Source: CAVRTM01 sp963724015
GTDB lineage: Bacteria; Actinomycetota; Actinomycetes; Actinomycetales; Dermatophilaceae
Length of the DNA: 64,000 nt
Direction of reading: 5' to 3'
Assembly (NCBI GenBank): GCA_963724015.1
Contig: CAVRTM010000017.1
Coordinates: 23,571-87,570 of the forward strand
Below the pieces are notes generated by a model. The model had not been told where the DNA came from. It worked only from the letters and a program-made list of their open reading frames with translations, and searched no databases. Below, piece by piece: positions 24,356 through 34,216 of this stretch (position 1 is the stretch's first letter; the number at the start of each line of letters is the position of its first letter). The position numbers and the translations under genes were made by a program.

Positions 24356-26110
24356 TCAGCGCCGTCCGACGAACCAGCGCCGGATCGTCTCGATCCGCTC
24401 GGTCACCTGCTCGGCGGTCGCCTGGTCCAGCGCCGGGCCGCCGCAGTGGCGGCGCAGGTCGGTGTGGACCACGGCGTGCGGGGCGCCGTTCTTGCGGGCG
24501 TAGGCCGAGACCAGGGCGTTGAGCTCCTTGCGGGTGGCGGCGAGGGCGCGGTGGGCCGACACCTGCTCCTCGGCCTTGCGGCGGGACCGGTCGGCGCCCT
24601 GCGCCGACTGGCGCTCACGCAGCAGGGTGGCCACCTGGTCGGGCTCGAGCAGGCCGGGCAGTCCGAGGAAGTCCTCCTCCTCGTCCGAGCCGGGTGCCCC
24701 GCCCAGGCCGAACTGCTCGGCGTCGAACAGCACGTGGTCGAACTCCGCCTCGGACTCCAGCGCCTCGAACGAGAGCTGGTCGATGTCGGCGGTGGACTCG
24801 GTGCGGTTGGCCGCGGCGAGCAGCGCGTCCTCCGGGGCCCACATGGAGTCCTCGGGGTTGTCGGACTTCGGCCGGTCGAGCGCATGGTCGCGCTCGTCCT
24901 CCAGCCGGGCGGCGTGCTCGAGGATCAGCGGGACGCTGGGCAGGAACACCGAGGCGGTCTCGCCCCGGCGCCGGGCCCGGACGAACCGGCCGACGGCCTG
25001 GGCGAAGAACAGCGGCGTGGACGTCGACGTGGCATAGACCCCGACGCTGAGCCGGGGCACGTCGACGCCCTCGGAGACCATCCGCACCGCGACCATCCAC
25101 CGCTGGTCGCCCTCGGCGAAGGCCTCGATGTTGCCCGAGGACCCGGCGTAGTCGGAGAGCACCACGACCGGCTTCTCGCCGCAGATCGACTCCAGGATCT
25201 TGGCGTAGGCGCGGGCCTGGGTCTGGTCGGTGGCGATGACGAGCCCGCCCGCGTCGGGCACCCCGCGGCGTACCTCGGTGAGGCGGCGGTCCGCCGCGGT
25301 CAGCACGGCCGGGATCCACTCGCCCTTGGCGTCCAGCGCCGTGCGCCAGGCGTGCGCGGTGAGGTCCTTGGTCAGCGGCTCGCCGAGCCGGGCGGAGACC
25401 TCGTCACCGGCCTTGGTGCGCCAGCGCATCGCGCCGCCGTAGGCCAGGAAGAGCACCGGCCGCACGACGCCGTCGCGCAGCGCCTCGGCGTAGCCGTAGG
25501 TGTAGTCGGCGGAGGACCGGCGGATGCCGTCGCGACCCTCGGCGTAGGTGACGAACGGGATGGGGCTGGTGTCCGAGCGGAACGGCGTGCCGGTGAGGCA
25601 GACCCGGCGGGTGGCGGGCTCGAACGCCTCGCGGATCGCGTCGCCCCAGGACAGGTTGTCGCCGCCGTGGTGGACCTCGTCGAGGATGACCAGGGTGGGC
25701 GCGGCCTCGGTGCGGGCCCGGTGCAGCAGCGGCTTGCTGGCCACCTGGGCGTAGGTGAGCGCCACGCCGTCGAACTCGGCGCTGTGCCGGCCCTGGGCGT
25801 TGGTGAAGTTCGGGTCGATGCTGATGCCCACCCGGGCGGCGGCGTCGGCCCACTGGGTCTTGAGGTGCTCGGTGGGGGCGACGACGGTGACCCGCCGGAC
25901 GATCCCCCGGGCCAGCAGCTCGGTGGCGAGGCGCAGCGCGTAGGTCGTCTTGCCGGCGCCGGGCGTGGCGACGGCGAGGAAGTCGCGAGGGTCTTCGCGC
26001 AGGTACTGGTCCAGGGCCGCGGCCTGCCAGGCACGGAGCTTGGAGGCGGTACCCCAGGCCGCCCGCTCCGGGAACGCTGGGGACAGGTGGGATGCGGCTG
26101 TGGTGCTCAT
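24356..26110 (-). CDS. DEAD/DEAH-box superfamily 2 helicase
   Basis: A 584-residue superfamily 2 helicase. Walker A is at 49-56 (TPGAGKTT), motif II DEVHH at 144-148, motif III CLTGTPFRS, and the second RecA domain shows MVSEGVDVPRLSVGVYA and QAVGRFVRARR, which includes motif VI. The C-terminal 200 residues are acidic and then helical, unlike XPB or RecG. DEVHH helicases of this form are common in actinobacteria; some annotations call them DNA repair helicases, but the partner is unknown. The start is the ATG of MSTTAASHLS, chosen over an upstream one. The frame is intact. Confidence 0.88.
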   Translation of the reverse strand: MSTTAASHLSPAFPERAAWGTASKLRAWQAAALDQYLREDPRDFLAVATPGAGKTTYALRLATELLARGIVRRVTVVAPTEHLKTQWADAAARVGISIDPNFTNAQGRHSAEFDGVALTYAQVASKPLLHRARTEAAPTLVILDEVHHGGDNLSWGDAIREAFEPATRRVCLTGTPFRSDTSPIPFVTYAEGRDGIRRSSADYTYGYAEALRDGVVRPVLFLAYGGAMRWRTKAGDEVSARLGEPLTKDLTAHAWRTALDAKGEWIPAVLTAADRRLTEVRRGVPDAGGLVIATDQTQARAYAKILESICGEKPVVVLSDYAGSSGNIEAFAEGDQRWMVAVRMVSEGVDVPRLSVGVYATSTSTPLFFAQAVGRFVRARRRGETASVFLPSVPLILEHAARLEDERDHALDRPKSDNPEDSMWAPEDALLAAANRTESTADIDQLSFEALESEAEFDHVLFDAEQFGLGGAPGSDEEEDFLGLPGLLEPDQVATLLRERQSAQGADRSRRKAEEQVSAHRALAATRKELNALVSAYARKNGAPHAVVHTDLRRHCGGPALDQATAEQVTERIETIRRWFVGRR

Positions 26111-26236
26111 AGGCGTTCGAGGATAACGACTTCCGGCCGGGGACATGCCCGGGGCCCCGCCTGGTCGGGCGCGGCCGACCGGCGTGTTATCGCGTGTCGC
26201 GGCCCCGGGCGGACCGGGCAGACCGGCCCGGACCGG

Positions 26237-26569
26237 TCAGTCCTTGCCGTCCTGCGGGGCCCGCAGCCCGTCGTAGATCTCCTGGCAGACGGGGCACACG
26301 GGGAACTTCTTGGGGTCGCGCCCGGGCACCCAGACCTTGCCGCACAGGGCCACCACCGGCTCACCGGACAGGGCGCTCTCGAGGATCTTCTCCTTGCGCA
26401 CGTAGTGCGAGAAGCGCTCGTGGTCGCCCGGCTCCTGCAGCTGCTCCTCGACCTCCTCGCGCTCCAGCACGGCCGTGGACGTCGAGGGGCCGCCGGGGTC
26501 GGACTGGCGCTCGGGCTGCGGCGCGAACGGGTCGGAGGGGTCGCTCATCGACGGCTGACGGTCGCTCAT
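26237..26569 (-). CDS. DUF3039 domain protein
   Basis: A 110-residue actinobacterial protein. An acidic N-terminus leads to VLEREEVEEQL, then HERFSHYVRKEKILES, and a small putative zinc site formed by VALCGKVW and FPVCPVCQEIYD, arranged like a ribbon. These are the hallmarks of DUF3039. Function is unknown. A second ATG 7 codons in is an alternative start. It lies upstream of the helicase on the same strand, 126 bp away. Confidence 0.85.
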   Translation of the reverse strand: MSDRQPSMSDPSDPFAPQPERQSDPGGPSTSTAVLEREEVEEQLQEPGDHERFSHYVRKEKILESALSGEPVVALCGKVWVPGRDPKKFPVCPVCQEIYDGLRAPQDGKD

Positions 26570-26630
26570 GCCCCCGATTCTAGGCTCCGCGACAGGGCGG
26601 GTACGGCGCGTCGTACCCGCCGGTCGCCGG

Positions 26631-27198
26631 TCAGTTCATCGTGGGGTCCTCGGGAAACGTCGCGACGAGCGCCAGGTTGCCGCGCTGGCGGCGCAGGACG
26701 GTCCGCCAGAGCCGGTCCGGCTCGGGGCTGAACGGCGTCGCGCGCCTCGGCGTCCACGACGTACCAGCCGCCGGCCTTGATCTCGCCCTCGAGCTGGCCG
26801 GAGGACCACCCGGCGTAACCGGCGAAGATGCGCATCCCCGCGATCTCGGGGACCACCACCGGCGGCGGGACGTCGAGGTCGACCAGGCCGAGTCCGCCGA
26901 AGAGGCGGCGCACCCCCAGCGGCTCCTCCGCGTCGCCGGGCACGGTGACGATGCCGAGCGCGGAGTCCAGCGCGACGGGGCCGCCCTGGAACAGCTGGGC
27001 CGGCGGCGTGACGTAGGCCTGCCACGGCGGCAGCACGGAGTCGACCTCGGCGGCCAGGGGCTTGTTGAGCACCACACCCTGCGCCCCGTCGTCGCCGTGG
27101 TGCAGGAGCAGCACGACGCTGCGCTTGAACACGTCACCGCCGGTGTGCGGGGTGGCGACAAGCAGCTGCCCGGTGAGGAAGGACTCCACACCGGGCAT
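26631..27198 (-). CDS. YqgE/AlgH family protein (one frameshift)
   Basis: UPF0301 family protein of about 188 residues: TGQLLVATPHTGGDVF at the N-terminus, LLLHHGDDGAQGVVLNKPL, GGPV, and FAGYAGWSSGQLEGEIKAGGW. One inserted G near 26739 breaks the frame after VVDAEARD; without it the protein continues FSPEPDRLWRTVLRRQRG to a stop at 26631, the usual family ending. Function is poorly defined; AlgH of Pseudomonas affects alginate regulation. The insertion is probably a sequence error. Confidence 0.85.
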
Positions 27199-27228
27199 TC
27201 TCGCCTGTTCCGCGACGCGCCGCAGGCC

Positions 27229-27258
27229 TGCCCCCGGCTCGGGGTCAGGCCTGCGGCG
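27229..27258 (-). terminator. Hairpin terminator after the DEAD-box helicase
   Basis: Complementary arms CGCCGCAGGCCTG and CAGGCCTGCGGCG with additional C/G pairing lie between the helicase stop and the start of yqgE. Confidence 0.6.
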
Positions 27259-27263
27259 GTCGG

Positions 27264-29288
27264 TCAGGAGCGGGGACCGCGGAAGCTGCGCGGGCCACGG
27301 CTGCCGGCGCCGGCCGGGCCGCCCCGGCCACCCCGGCCGTTCTGCGGCCGGCGATGGCCTCGCTGCTCGCCCTCGAGCAGCCGGCGCACCTGGCTGTCCG
27401 GGATCGGCACGCCGCTCGGCGTGCGGGCCCCGGCCTCGACCAGGCTGGCGTCGCCGGGGGCGGTGCGGGACGGGACGGCGTCGATGCCGGCGTCCCGGGC
27501 GAGGCGCTCCATGCCGCGACGCTGGTGCGGCAGGGCCAGGGTGATGACCGTGCCCTGGTCGCCCGCACGGGCGGTGCGCCCGGAGCGGTGCAGGTAGTCC
27601 TTGTGGTCGGCCGGCGGGTCGACCTGCAGGACGACGCTGACGTCGTCGACGTGGATGCCGCGGGCGGCGACGTCGGTGGCGACCAGCACCGGGAGGGTGC
27701 CGTCCTTGAAGGCGCCGAGGACGCGGTTGCGGGCGCCCTGGTTGAGGCCGCCGTGCAGGGCCGCCGCGAAGACGCCCTGCTCGCGCAGCTGCTCGGCGAC
27801 GCGGTCGGCGCCGAGCTTGGTGCGCACGAAGACGACGGTGCGTCCCTCGCGGTTGGCGACCTCGGCCGTGATCGACTTCTTGTGCATGGGGTCGATCAGC
27901 ATGATGTGGTGCGCCATCGTCGTGACGCTGGCCGAGGCCGCGTCCGTCGAGTGGGTCACGGCGTCCTTGAGGTAGCGCTCGACCAGCTGGTCGATGCCCC
28001 GGTCCAGCGTCGCCGAGAACAGCAGCCGCTGGCCGCCCTCGGGGATCCGGTCGAGGATCGCGGTGATCTCGGGCAGGAAGCCCATCTCGGCCATGTGGTC
28101 GGCCTCGTCGAGGATCGCGATGGTGCAGTCGCCCAGGTCGACCGCGCCGCGCTCGATCAGGTCGTTGAGGCGGCCCGGGGTGGCGATGAGCAGGTCGACG
28201 CCGCGGTCCAGCGCGCTGAGCTGCGGCTGGTACGGCATGCCGCCGGCGACGAGCTTGTGGCGCAGACCCAGCACGTGCACCAGCGGCTCGAGAGCGTCGC
28301 TGATCTGCATCGCGAGCTCACGGGTGGGGCTCATGATCAGGGCCTTGGGCCTGCGCGCCGCGGCCGGGTGGCCGGCGGCCAGGCGGGCCAGGGTCGGCAG
28401 GCCGAACGCGAGCGTCTTGCCCGAGCCGGTCTGACCGCGGCCGAGGACGTCCTTGCCGGCCATCGCATCCGGGATGGTCGCGACCTGGATCGGGAACGGC
28501 GTCGTGATGCCGTCACGGGCCAGGCGCGCCACGAGCTGCTTGGGCAGGCCCAGGGCGGCGAAACCGTTGTCCTGCGCCACCGTCACCGGCGGCTGGTCGG
28601 TCGGCGGCGTGAACTTCGCGCGGGGCGCGAGGTCGGCGCGACGGTCGTCGCGCTGGAACGAGCGCGGGGCCCGGTCGTCGCGCTTCCACTCGGTCCGGGC
28701 CGGGCGGTCGTCGCGGTTGAACGAGCGAGGCGCCCGGTCGTCGCGGCGGTCGTTGCTGCGGGCCGGGCGGTCGTCGCGCTTCCACTCGGTCCGCGCCGGA
28801 CGGTCGTCACGGTTGAACGAGCGAGGCGCCCGGTCGTCCCGGCGGTCGTTGCTGCGGGGCGGGCGGTCGTCGCGCTTCCACTCGGTCCGCGCCGGACGGT
28901 CGTCACGGTTGAACGAGCGAGGCGCCCGGTCGTCGCGGCGGTCGTTGCTGCGGGCCGGGCGGTCATCGCGCTTCCACTCGGTGCGCGCCGGACGGTCGTC
29001 ACGGTTGAACGAGCGAGGCGCCCGGTCATCCCGGCGGTCGTTGCTGCGGGCCGGGCGGTCGTCGCGCTTCCACTCGGTCCGCGCCGGACGCTCGTCGCGG
29101 TTGAACGAGCGGGGCGCGCGGTCATCACGGCCGGCGGAGCGGGGGGCGCGGTCGTCGTACGACGCGCTCGGTCCGCCCTGGCCGCGGTGCGGCTTCTTGG
29201 CGGTGTTCTGGGCCTCGGCCTTCTTGGCCGTGCTCCAACGGGCTTTCTTGGGCGCGCTGACGCGCCCGACGTGCTTGCTCACAGGCAA
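27264..29288 (-). CDS. DEAD-box RNA helicase with Arg/Asp repeat N-terminus
   Basis: An RNA helicase of about 674 residues. The first ~220 residues are a low-complexity Arg/Asp repeat built on DDRAPRSFNRDDRPARTEWKR and encoded by 96-bp DNA repeats. The helicase core follows: Q motif (FAALGLPKQLVARL, FPIQ), Walker A GQTGSGKT, DEAD, SAT, and VARGIHVDDVSVVLQ. The C-terminus is Gly/Arg rich (NGRGGRGGPAG), an RGG-like RNA-binding tail. It probably works in RNA remodelling or ribosome assembly. The first start codon is TTG at 29288, with GTG at 29282 two codons later as an alternative. Disordered charged ends suggest condensate-type RNA binding; that part is inference. Confidence 0.92.
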   Translation of the reverse strand: MPVSKHVGRVSAPKKARWSTAKKAEAQNTAKKPHRGQGGPSASYDDRAPRSAGRDDRAPRSFNRDERPARTEWKRDDRPARSNDRRDDRAPRSFNRDDRPARTEWKRDDRPARSNDRRDDRAPRSFNRDDRPARTEWKRDDRPPRSNDRRDDRAPRSFNRDDRPARTEWKRDDRPARSNDRRDDRAPRSFNRDDRPARTEWKRDDRAPRSFQRDDRRADLAPRAKFTPPTDQPPVTVAQDNGFAALGLPKQLVARLARDGITTPFPIQVATIPDAMAGKDVLGRGQTGSGKTLAFGLPTLARLAAGHPAAARRPKALIMSPTRELAMQISDALEPLVHVLGLRHKLVAGGMPYQPQLSALDRGVDLLIATPGRLNDLIERGAVDLGDCTIAILDEADHMAEMGFLPEITAILDRIPEGGQRLLFSATLDRGIDQLVERYLKDAVTHSTDAASASVTTMAHHIMLIDPMHKKSITAEVANREGRTVVFVRTKLGADRVAEQLREQGVFAAALHGGLNQGARNRVLGAFKDGTLPVLVATDVAARGIHVDDVSVVLQVDPPADHKDYLHRSGRTARAGDQGTVITLALPHQRRGMERLARDAGIDAVPSRTAPGDASLVEAGARTPSGVPIPDSQVRRLLEGEQRGHRRPQNGRGGRGGPAGAGSRGPRSFRGPRS
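28651..29131. repeat. 96-bp tandem repeats within the DEAD-box helicase gene
   Basis: The same bases recur with an exact period of 96 bp (for example the CGGTCGTTGCTGCGG segment at 28747, 28843, 28939 and 29035), giving four full periods and partial units at the ends. Each period encodes 32 residues. Units are nearly identical at the DNA level, including silent positions. Confidence 0.9.
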
Positions 29289-29495
29289 AGTCCACTTCGG
29301 TACTCGAGGTAGGCACGCCTCGAGCTACCTGGCAGCGGTAACGGTGAGAACGAGCCACAGGCGCGGCGTGGTGCATGCGCCCGGCGGGCCGGAGCTGACA
29401 CTTGTCAGCCGGCAGACCCCCGATCAGAGCCAACTGCCTCGCATGGCGTGCGAGTCTGACGCTGCCAGCGTCATCGGCATCGGGTTGCCCCAAGT

Positions 29496-29894
29496 TTACC
29501 AGCGGCGCTTCCTGCTGATGACCAGGAAGGCGCCCAGGGCAAGGCCCACGCCCGTGAGGTCGGCCACAGCGTCCCAGACGTCGCCGTCGCGCGACGGCAG
29601 CAGCGTGGCCTGCACCACCTCGCTCACGGGGGCGTGCAGGGCCAGCACGGCCAGCACCCACCGGCGGGGCAGGCCGGCCAGCAGCGCGGTCAGCACGGCC
29701 GCGCCGAACACGCCCGCATGGATCACCTTGTCCAGCCCGTTCACCTCCGGGCCGCCGGGCGCCGACGGGGCGTAGAGCACCACCAGCTGCAGCAGCAGCG
29801 CCAGCCCGAGCAGGACGAGCCAGACCCGCCGCGTCCGCGACGGACGAGTGCCGTCGTACCGGCCCGGTCGGTGCTCCGAGGCGGCCCGGCTCAT
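29496..29894 (-). CDS. VanZ-like membrane protein
   Basis: A 132-residue protein with four predicted helices: VWLVLLGLALLLQLVVLYAP, the KVIHAGVFGAAVLTALL helix, WVLAVLALHAPVSEVVQ and DLTGVGLALGAFLVI. The pattern D-K-V-I-H and the acidic EVVQ motif resemble the VanZ fold. The start overlaps the malic enzyme stop by 4 bp, so the two may be coupled. Function is unknown; VanZ proteins have been linked to glycopeptide tolerance in other bacteria. Confidence 0.75.
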   Translation of the reverse strand: MSRAASEHRPGRYDGTRPSRTRRVWLVLLGLALLLQLVVLYAPSAPGGPEVNGLDKVIHAGVFGAAVLTALLAGLPRRWVLAVLALHAPVSEVVQATLLPSRDGDVWDAVADLTGVGLALGAFLVISRKRRW

Positions 29895-31430
29895 CCCCCG
29901 TGCGAACCGGCGGTGGGCACGGCCACCGGCGGCACCGCGGAGGGCAGACCGGGCGTGGACTCGCTGCCGGCCTCGGCGCCGGTGTGGGACCGGGCGGCGT
30001 CGGCGGCGACGGTCGCCGCCGCCCCGGGGGCGGCGGAGCGTGCCGCCGCCTCGACGGCGGCGGCCACCACCTTGGCCACGTCCGGGTTGAAGACGCTGGG
30101 AATGATGTAGGCGGGGTTCAGCTCGTCCTCGGAGACGACCTCCGACAGCGCGTTCGCCGCCGCGAGCAGCACGTCGTCGGAGACGGTGTTGGTCGCCGCG
30201 TCGAGCAGGCCGCGGAACACGCCCGGGAAGACCAGCACGTTGTTGATCTGGTTGGCGAAGTCGCTGCGCCCGGTCGCCACGACGGCGGCGTGCTGGGCGG
30301 CCTCGGCGGGGTCGACCTCCGGGTCGGGGTTGGCGAGGGCGAAGACGATGGCGTCGTCGTTCATGGTGGCGACGTCCTTGCCGGTGAGCACGTTCGGCGC
30401 CGAGACGCCGATGAACACGTCGGCGCCGGCGACGGCGTCCTTGAGGGAGCCGGTCACGCCACCCTGGTTGGTGTGCGCGGCGATCCAGCCGAGGTTGGAC
30501 CCGGCGTCGTCGCTGATGTCGGGCCGGCCGCCGTGCACGACGCCGTGGAAGTCGGCCACGACGACGTCGGTGACACCCGCCTTGAGCAGGAGCTTGAGGA
30601 TGGCGGTGCCCGCGGCGCCCGCGCCGCTCATCACCACGCGCACGCGCGTGAGGTCCTTGCCGACCACCCGCAGCGCGTTGCGCAGCGCCGCCAGCACCAC
30701 GATCGCGGTGCCGTGCTGGTCGTCGTGGAACACGGGGATGTCCAGCTCCTCGCGCAGCCGGGCCTCGACCTCGAAGCAGCGGGGGGCCGAGATGTCCTCG
30801 AGGTTGATGCCGGCGAAGACCGGCGCGATCGCCTTGACCGCGGCCACGATCTCGTCGACGTCCTGGGTGTCCAGGCAGATCGGGAACGCGTCGATGCCGG
30901 CGAAGCGCTTGAACAGCGCCGCCTTGCCCTCCATCACCGGCAGCGCCGCCAGCGGGCCGATGTTGCCCAGCCCGAGCACCGCCGACCCGTCGGTGACCAC
31001 GGCCACCGTGTTGCGCTTGATGGTGAGGCGCCGGGCGTCCTCGGGGTTCTCGGCGATGGCCAGGCACACGCGCGCGACGCCCGGGGTGTAGATCAGCGAC
31101 AGGTCGTCGCGGTTGCGGATCGGCACCTTCGACTCGATCGTCAGCTTGCCGCCGAGGTGGACCAGGAAGGTCCGGTCGCTGACCTTGCCGATCTCGACGC
31201 CGTGCACCGCGCGCATGGCGGCGACGATGTCCTCGGCGTGGCTCTGGTCGCGCGCCGCCGCCGTGACGTCCACGCGCAGCCGCTGGTGGCCGGAGGCGGT
31301 GACGTCCAGGCCGGTCACGAGGCCGCCACTGCGCTCGATGGCGGTGGTGAGCTCGCTGACGGCGGTCGCCCGGGCAGGGCAGCTCCAGCCGGACGGTGAT
31401 CGAGTTCGAGACGGAGGGAGCAGCGGTCAT
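29891..31430 (-). CDS. NAD(P)-dependent malic enzyme with ACT domain (one frameshift)
   Basis: Decarboxylates malate to pyruvate. An N-terminal ACT-like regulatory domain (SNSITVRLELP, then LVTGLDVTASG) precedes the catalytic part. SLIYTPGVARVC is the malic enzyme signature. NLEDISAPRCFEVEARL and FHDDQHGTAIV form the active site, and VVMSGAGAAGTAILK is the Rossmann nucleotide-binding region. The C-terminal Ala-rich tail is unusual. An extra T near 31375 breaks the ACT domain; without it the protein has about 512 residues and starts at the ATG at 31430. With pyruvate carboxylase in the same window it forms part of the pyruvate/C4 node. Confidence 0.88.
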
Positions 31431-31553
31431 GGCCTCATCCTGTCAACTACTGGCCGGTATGCCGACTTGTGTCCTTTGTGTGCGCGTCGCGCCGCCGTGT
31501 CGGCGCCGGCGCGCGGCGTGCGGCCGGGCGTGCGGGCACCCCGGGCCGGTCGC

Positions 31554-32953
31554 TCAGCGCGAGGGAACCGCGGTGCGGCGGTGCTTCAGGACGCCGACCG
31601 CGATGATCACCGCGGCCAGCGCGACGCTCAGCCAGAGCTCGAGCCGGAGACCGGGGCGGATCGACCATCAGCACGAGGACGCCGACGATGAACGCGATGG
31701 TGATGTAGGTCAGTGCCGGGAACGCCCACATCCGCACGGCGGGCTCGGTGCCCTCGGCGTCCAGCTCGCGGCGCATCTTCAGCTGGGACAGCGCGATCAC
31801 CAGGTAGACGAACAGGGCGATGGCGCCGGAGCTGGCGAGCAGGTAGCCGAAGATCTCGCCGGGCAGGACGTAGTTGCCGATGACGCCGAGGAAGCCGACG
31901 ACCGAGCTGGCGATGATCGCGGTGGCCGGCACGCCGTTGCTGCGGCACCCGGGACCACGCCGCGGGGGCGTCGCCCCGGCTGGAGAGGGAGTACGCCATA
32001 CGGGAGGCGGTGTAGAGCGCCGAGTTCAGGCAGGACGCGACCGCGGTGAGGATGACCAGGTCGAGCACCGGGGCGAGGTTGTCCAGGCCGATCTGGTCGA
32101 GCACGGTCTGGTACGAGCCGCGCTCGACCAGGCCCTTGGAGTTCCAGGCGACCAGGGAGACGACCACGAAGATCGAGCCCAGGTAGAACAGGCTGATCCG
32201 CCAGATCACCGAGTTGACGGCCTTGCGGATGCCGTGCTCGGGGTCGGGCGACTCGGCGGCGGCGATGGTGACGATCTCGGTGCCCATGAAGGTGAACATC
32301 GTGGTCAGCATCGCGGCGATGACGGCTCCGAAGCCGTTGGGCATGAACCCGCCGTTGCTGGTCAGGTGACTGAGGCCCGAGGTGTGCGAGCCGGGCAGGA
32401 CGCCCAGGATGGCGAGCACGCCGACGGCGATGAAGGCCACGATCGCGATGACCTTGACCAGCGCGAACCAGAACTCGAACTCGCCGTAGTTGCCGACGCT
32501 GAACAGGTTGGTGCCGACGAGCAGGGCGGTGATGAGGAGCGCGAAGGCCCACTGCGGGACGGCGCTCGACCCAGTTGTGCAGGATCAGCGCGCCGGCGGT
32601 GGCCTCGACGGGGATGACGATCACCCAGAACCACCAGTAGAGCCAGCCGATCGAGAAGCCGGCCCACCGGCCCAGGGCGCGGTCGGCGTAGGTCGAGAAG
32701 GAGCCGGTGTCGGGGTGGGCCGTGGCCATCTCCCCCAGCATCCGCATCACGAGGACGACCAGCGTGCCGGCGAGTGCGTAGGCGATCAGCACGGCCGGGC
32801 CCGGCCTTGGAGATGGCGGTGGCCGACCCGATGAACAGACCCGCCCCGATGACACCGGCGATGGAGATCATCGTGATGTGTCTCGGTTTGAGTCCGGCAC
32901 CCAGGTGGCCGCCCCCCGGCTGGTCGAGTTGTCTGCGTTGTTCGTTGGGTCAC
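31554..32953 (-). CDS. GABA/aromatic-type amino acid permease (about five frameshifts)
   Basis: An APC transporter of about 465 residues. Once repaired, the N-terminus reads GHLGAGLKPRHITMISIAG, then GVIGAGLFIGSATAI, the substrate-site helix of the AAT/GABA permease branch. Further signatures are LLVGTNLFSVGNYGEFEFW, the FTFMGTEIVTIAAAES helix and LNSALYTASRMAYSLSSRG. Frame changes lie near 32945, 32800, 32575, 31945 and 31655; each is repaired by removing one base. The rebuilt end reads VGVLKHRRTAVPSR before TGA. Start is the GTG at 32953. The breaks are likely sequence errors. Confidence 0.8.
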
Positions 32954-33020
32954 AGAGGACAAAGTCCTCCGGTTCACCCGGCAAAGCAAATCGGCACCGG
33001 CGCGGTCGACGGGGCCGGAG

Positions 33021-33489
33021 TCACCGGCGACGCAGCTCGTGCCGGTGCCGACGACGCAGCACGTGCAAGGTGATTCGCCGCTCGACGATGCGCTGGCCGT
33101 TGACCGCCAGCCACACCGACACGGCGGCGAGCGGCAGCTCGATGAGCGCCGCGGAGGCCAGGGCCATCACCAGCTCGCGGCGGTCCGGGGCCGTCACGAC
33201 GTCGAACCACGCGTCGACGACGAGGAACCCCGCGTTCAGCGGAGGCGGCGACGGCCAGCCACCGCGACCGCGTCGCGGCGGACCAGGCGGCCCACAGCAG
33301 GACGGCGAAGAGGCCGACGTCGAAGCCGGCCCAGGCGAGGTCGTAGTGGGCCGCCCGCTGCTCGCTCGGCAGCGACACGGCGAGGTAGACCGTCCACGGG
33401 ACCATCAGGACGGCGAGCACGGCGAACACGGGTCCGGCCCACCGTGCGCGCCTGCTGACCGCGGCCAGGTCGGCCGCGACCGCGGTCAT
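33021..33489 (-). CDS. Small four-helix membrane protein, unknown (one frameshift)
   Basis: About 155 residues. Helices are visible in WAGPVFAVLAVLMVPWTVYLAV, in YDLAWAGFDVGLFAVLLWAAW, in LNAGFLVVDAWFDVVTA and in ELVMALASAALIELPLAAVSVWL. The C-terminus VERRITLHVLRRR is basic. One inserted base near 33240 splits it. I do not recognise a named family, although similar short proteins with VPWTVYLAVSLP are widespread in actinobacteria. It is divergent from thioredoxin, with 240 bp between starts. Confidence 0.7.
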
Positions 33490-33729
33490 CGACGACACGG
33501 GTCCGCCGCTGCGGGGTGTCCGGCGCCGCTGGTCCGCGGGCTGCGCGGGTCCGCGACCCCGGGTCCCAGGGCCGCCGGTTCGCGCGCTCCCGGGTCGTCC
33601 GTCCTCATGGTGCCCAGCCTGCCATTGCGGGGCCACCGCCGCCGCCGGGACGACGGCATCGGCGGGAATGACCCGGGGACGCTGACGCTTGGACCGGGGA
33701 CACCGGACCACCCAAGGAAGGCAGGACCC

Positions 33730-34116
33730 ATGAGCACCGTCGCGCTGACCGAGAGCACCTTCGAGCAGACCATCCAGGAGGGCATCGTCCTGGTCGACTT
33801 CTGGGCGGAGTGGTGCGGTCCGTGCCGGCAGTTCGGTCCCGTCTTCGAGAAGGCGTCCACCGAGCACTCCGACATCACCTTCGCCAAGATCGACACCGAG
33901 GCCGAGCAGGGCCTGGCCGCCGCAGCCGGCATCACCTCGATCCCGACGCTGATGGCCTTCCGGGACGGCATCCTGGTGTTCGCCCAGCCCGGCGCCCTGC
34001 CCGCCGCGGCGCTGGAGCAGGTCATCACCGGTGTCCGCGGCCTCGACATGGAGGACGTGCGGGCCCAGGTCGAGCAGGAGCAGGCCGCCCGCTCCGCGGC
34101 CACGCCCGAGGCCTGA
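33730..34116 (+). CDS. trxA: Thioredoxin
   Basis: A 128-residue thioredoxin with the active-site WCGPC in DFWAEWCGPCRQF, the cis-Pro motif SIPTLMAFRDG, and a C-terminal acidic extension of about 20 residues (VRAQVEQEQAARSA) beyond the usual domain. It reduces protein disulfides in the cytoplasm using thioredoxin reductase. The ATG is preceded by AGGCAGGACCC. The sigma factor gene follows 100 bp later. The frame is intact. Confidence 0.93.
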   Translation: MSTVALTESTFEQTIQEGIVLVDFWAEWCGPCRQFGPVFEKASTEHSDITFAKIDTEAEQGLAAAAGITSIPTLMAFRDGILVFAQPGALPAAALEQVITGVRGLDMEDVRAQVEQEQAARSAATPEA

Positions 34117-34216
34117 CCCCGGACCACACCGCGGTTCCTCGGCGGCGGGGGTGCTGCCGGCGGGAGGATCTGAACCACCGGGGCGCCCCGGCCGTGTCGA
34201 GGGGCAGGGAGGTGCC

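Noticed and set aside
28651..29131. CRISPR-like array because of regular repeats
   Set aside because: Period is 96 bp with no unique spacers, the repeats are in frame in a helicase gene, and no cas gene is near.
28453..29775. Long open frame on the + strand across the helicase repeats, encoding a Ser/Arg repeat protein
   Set aside because: It is the antisense shadow of the DEAD-box helicase repeats. Composition is biased, no motif is visible and no ribosome binding site precedes it.
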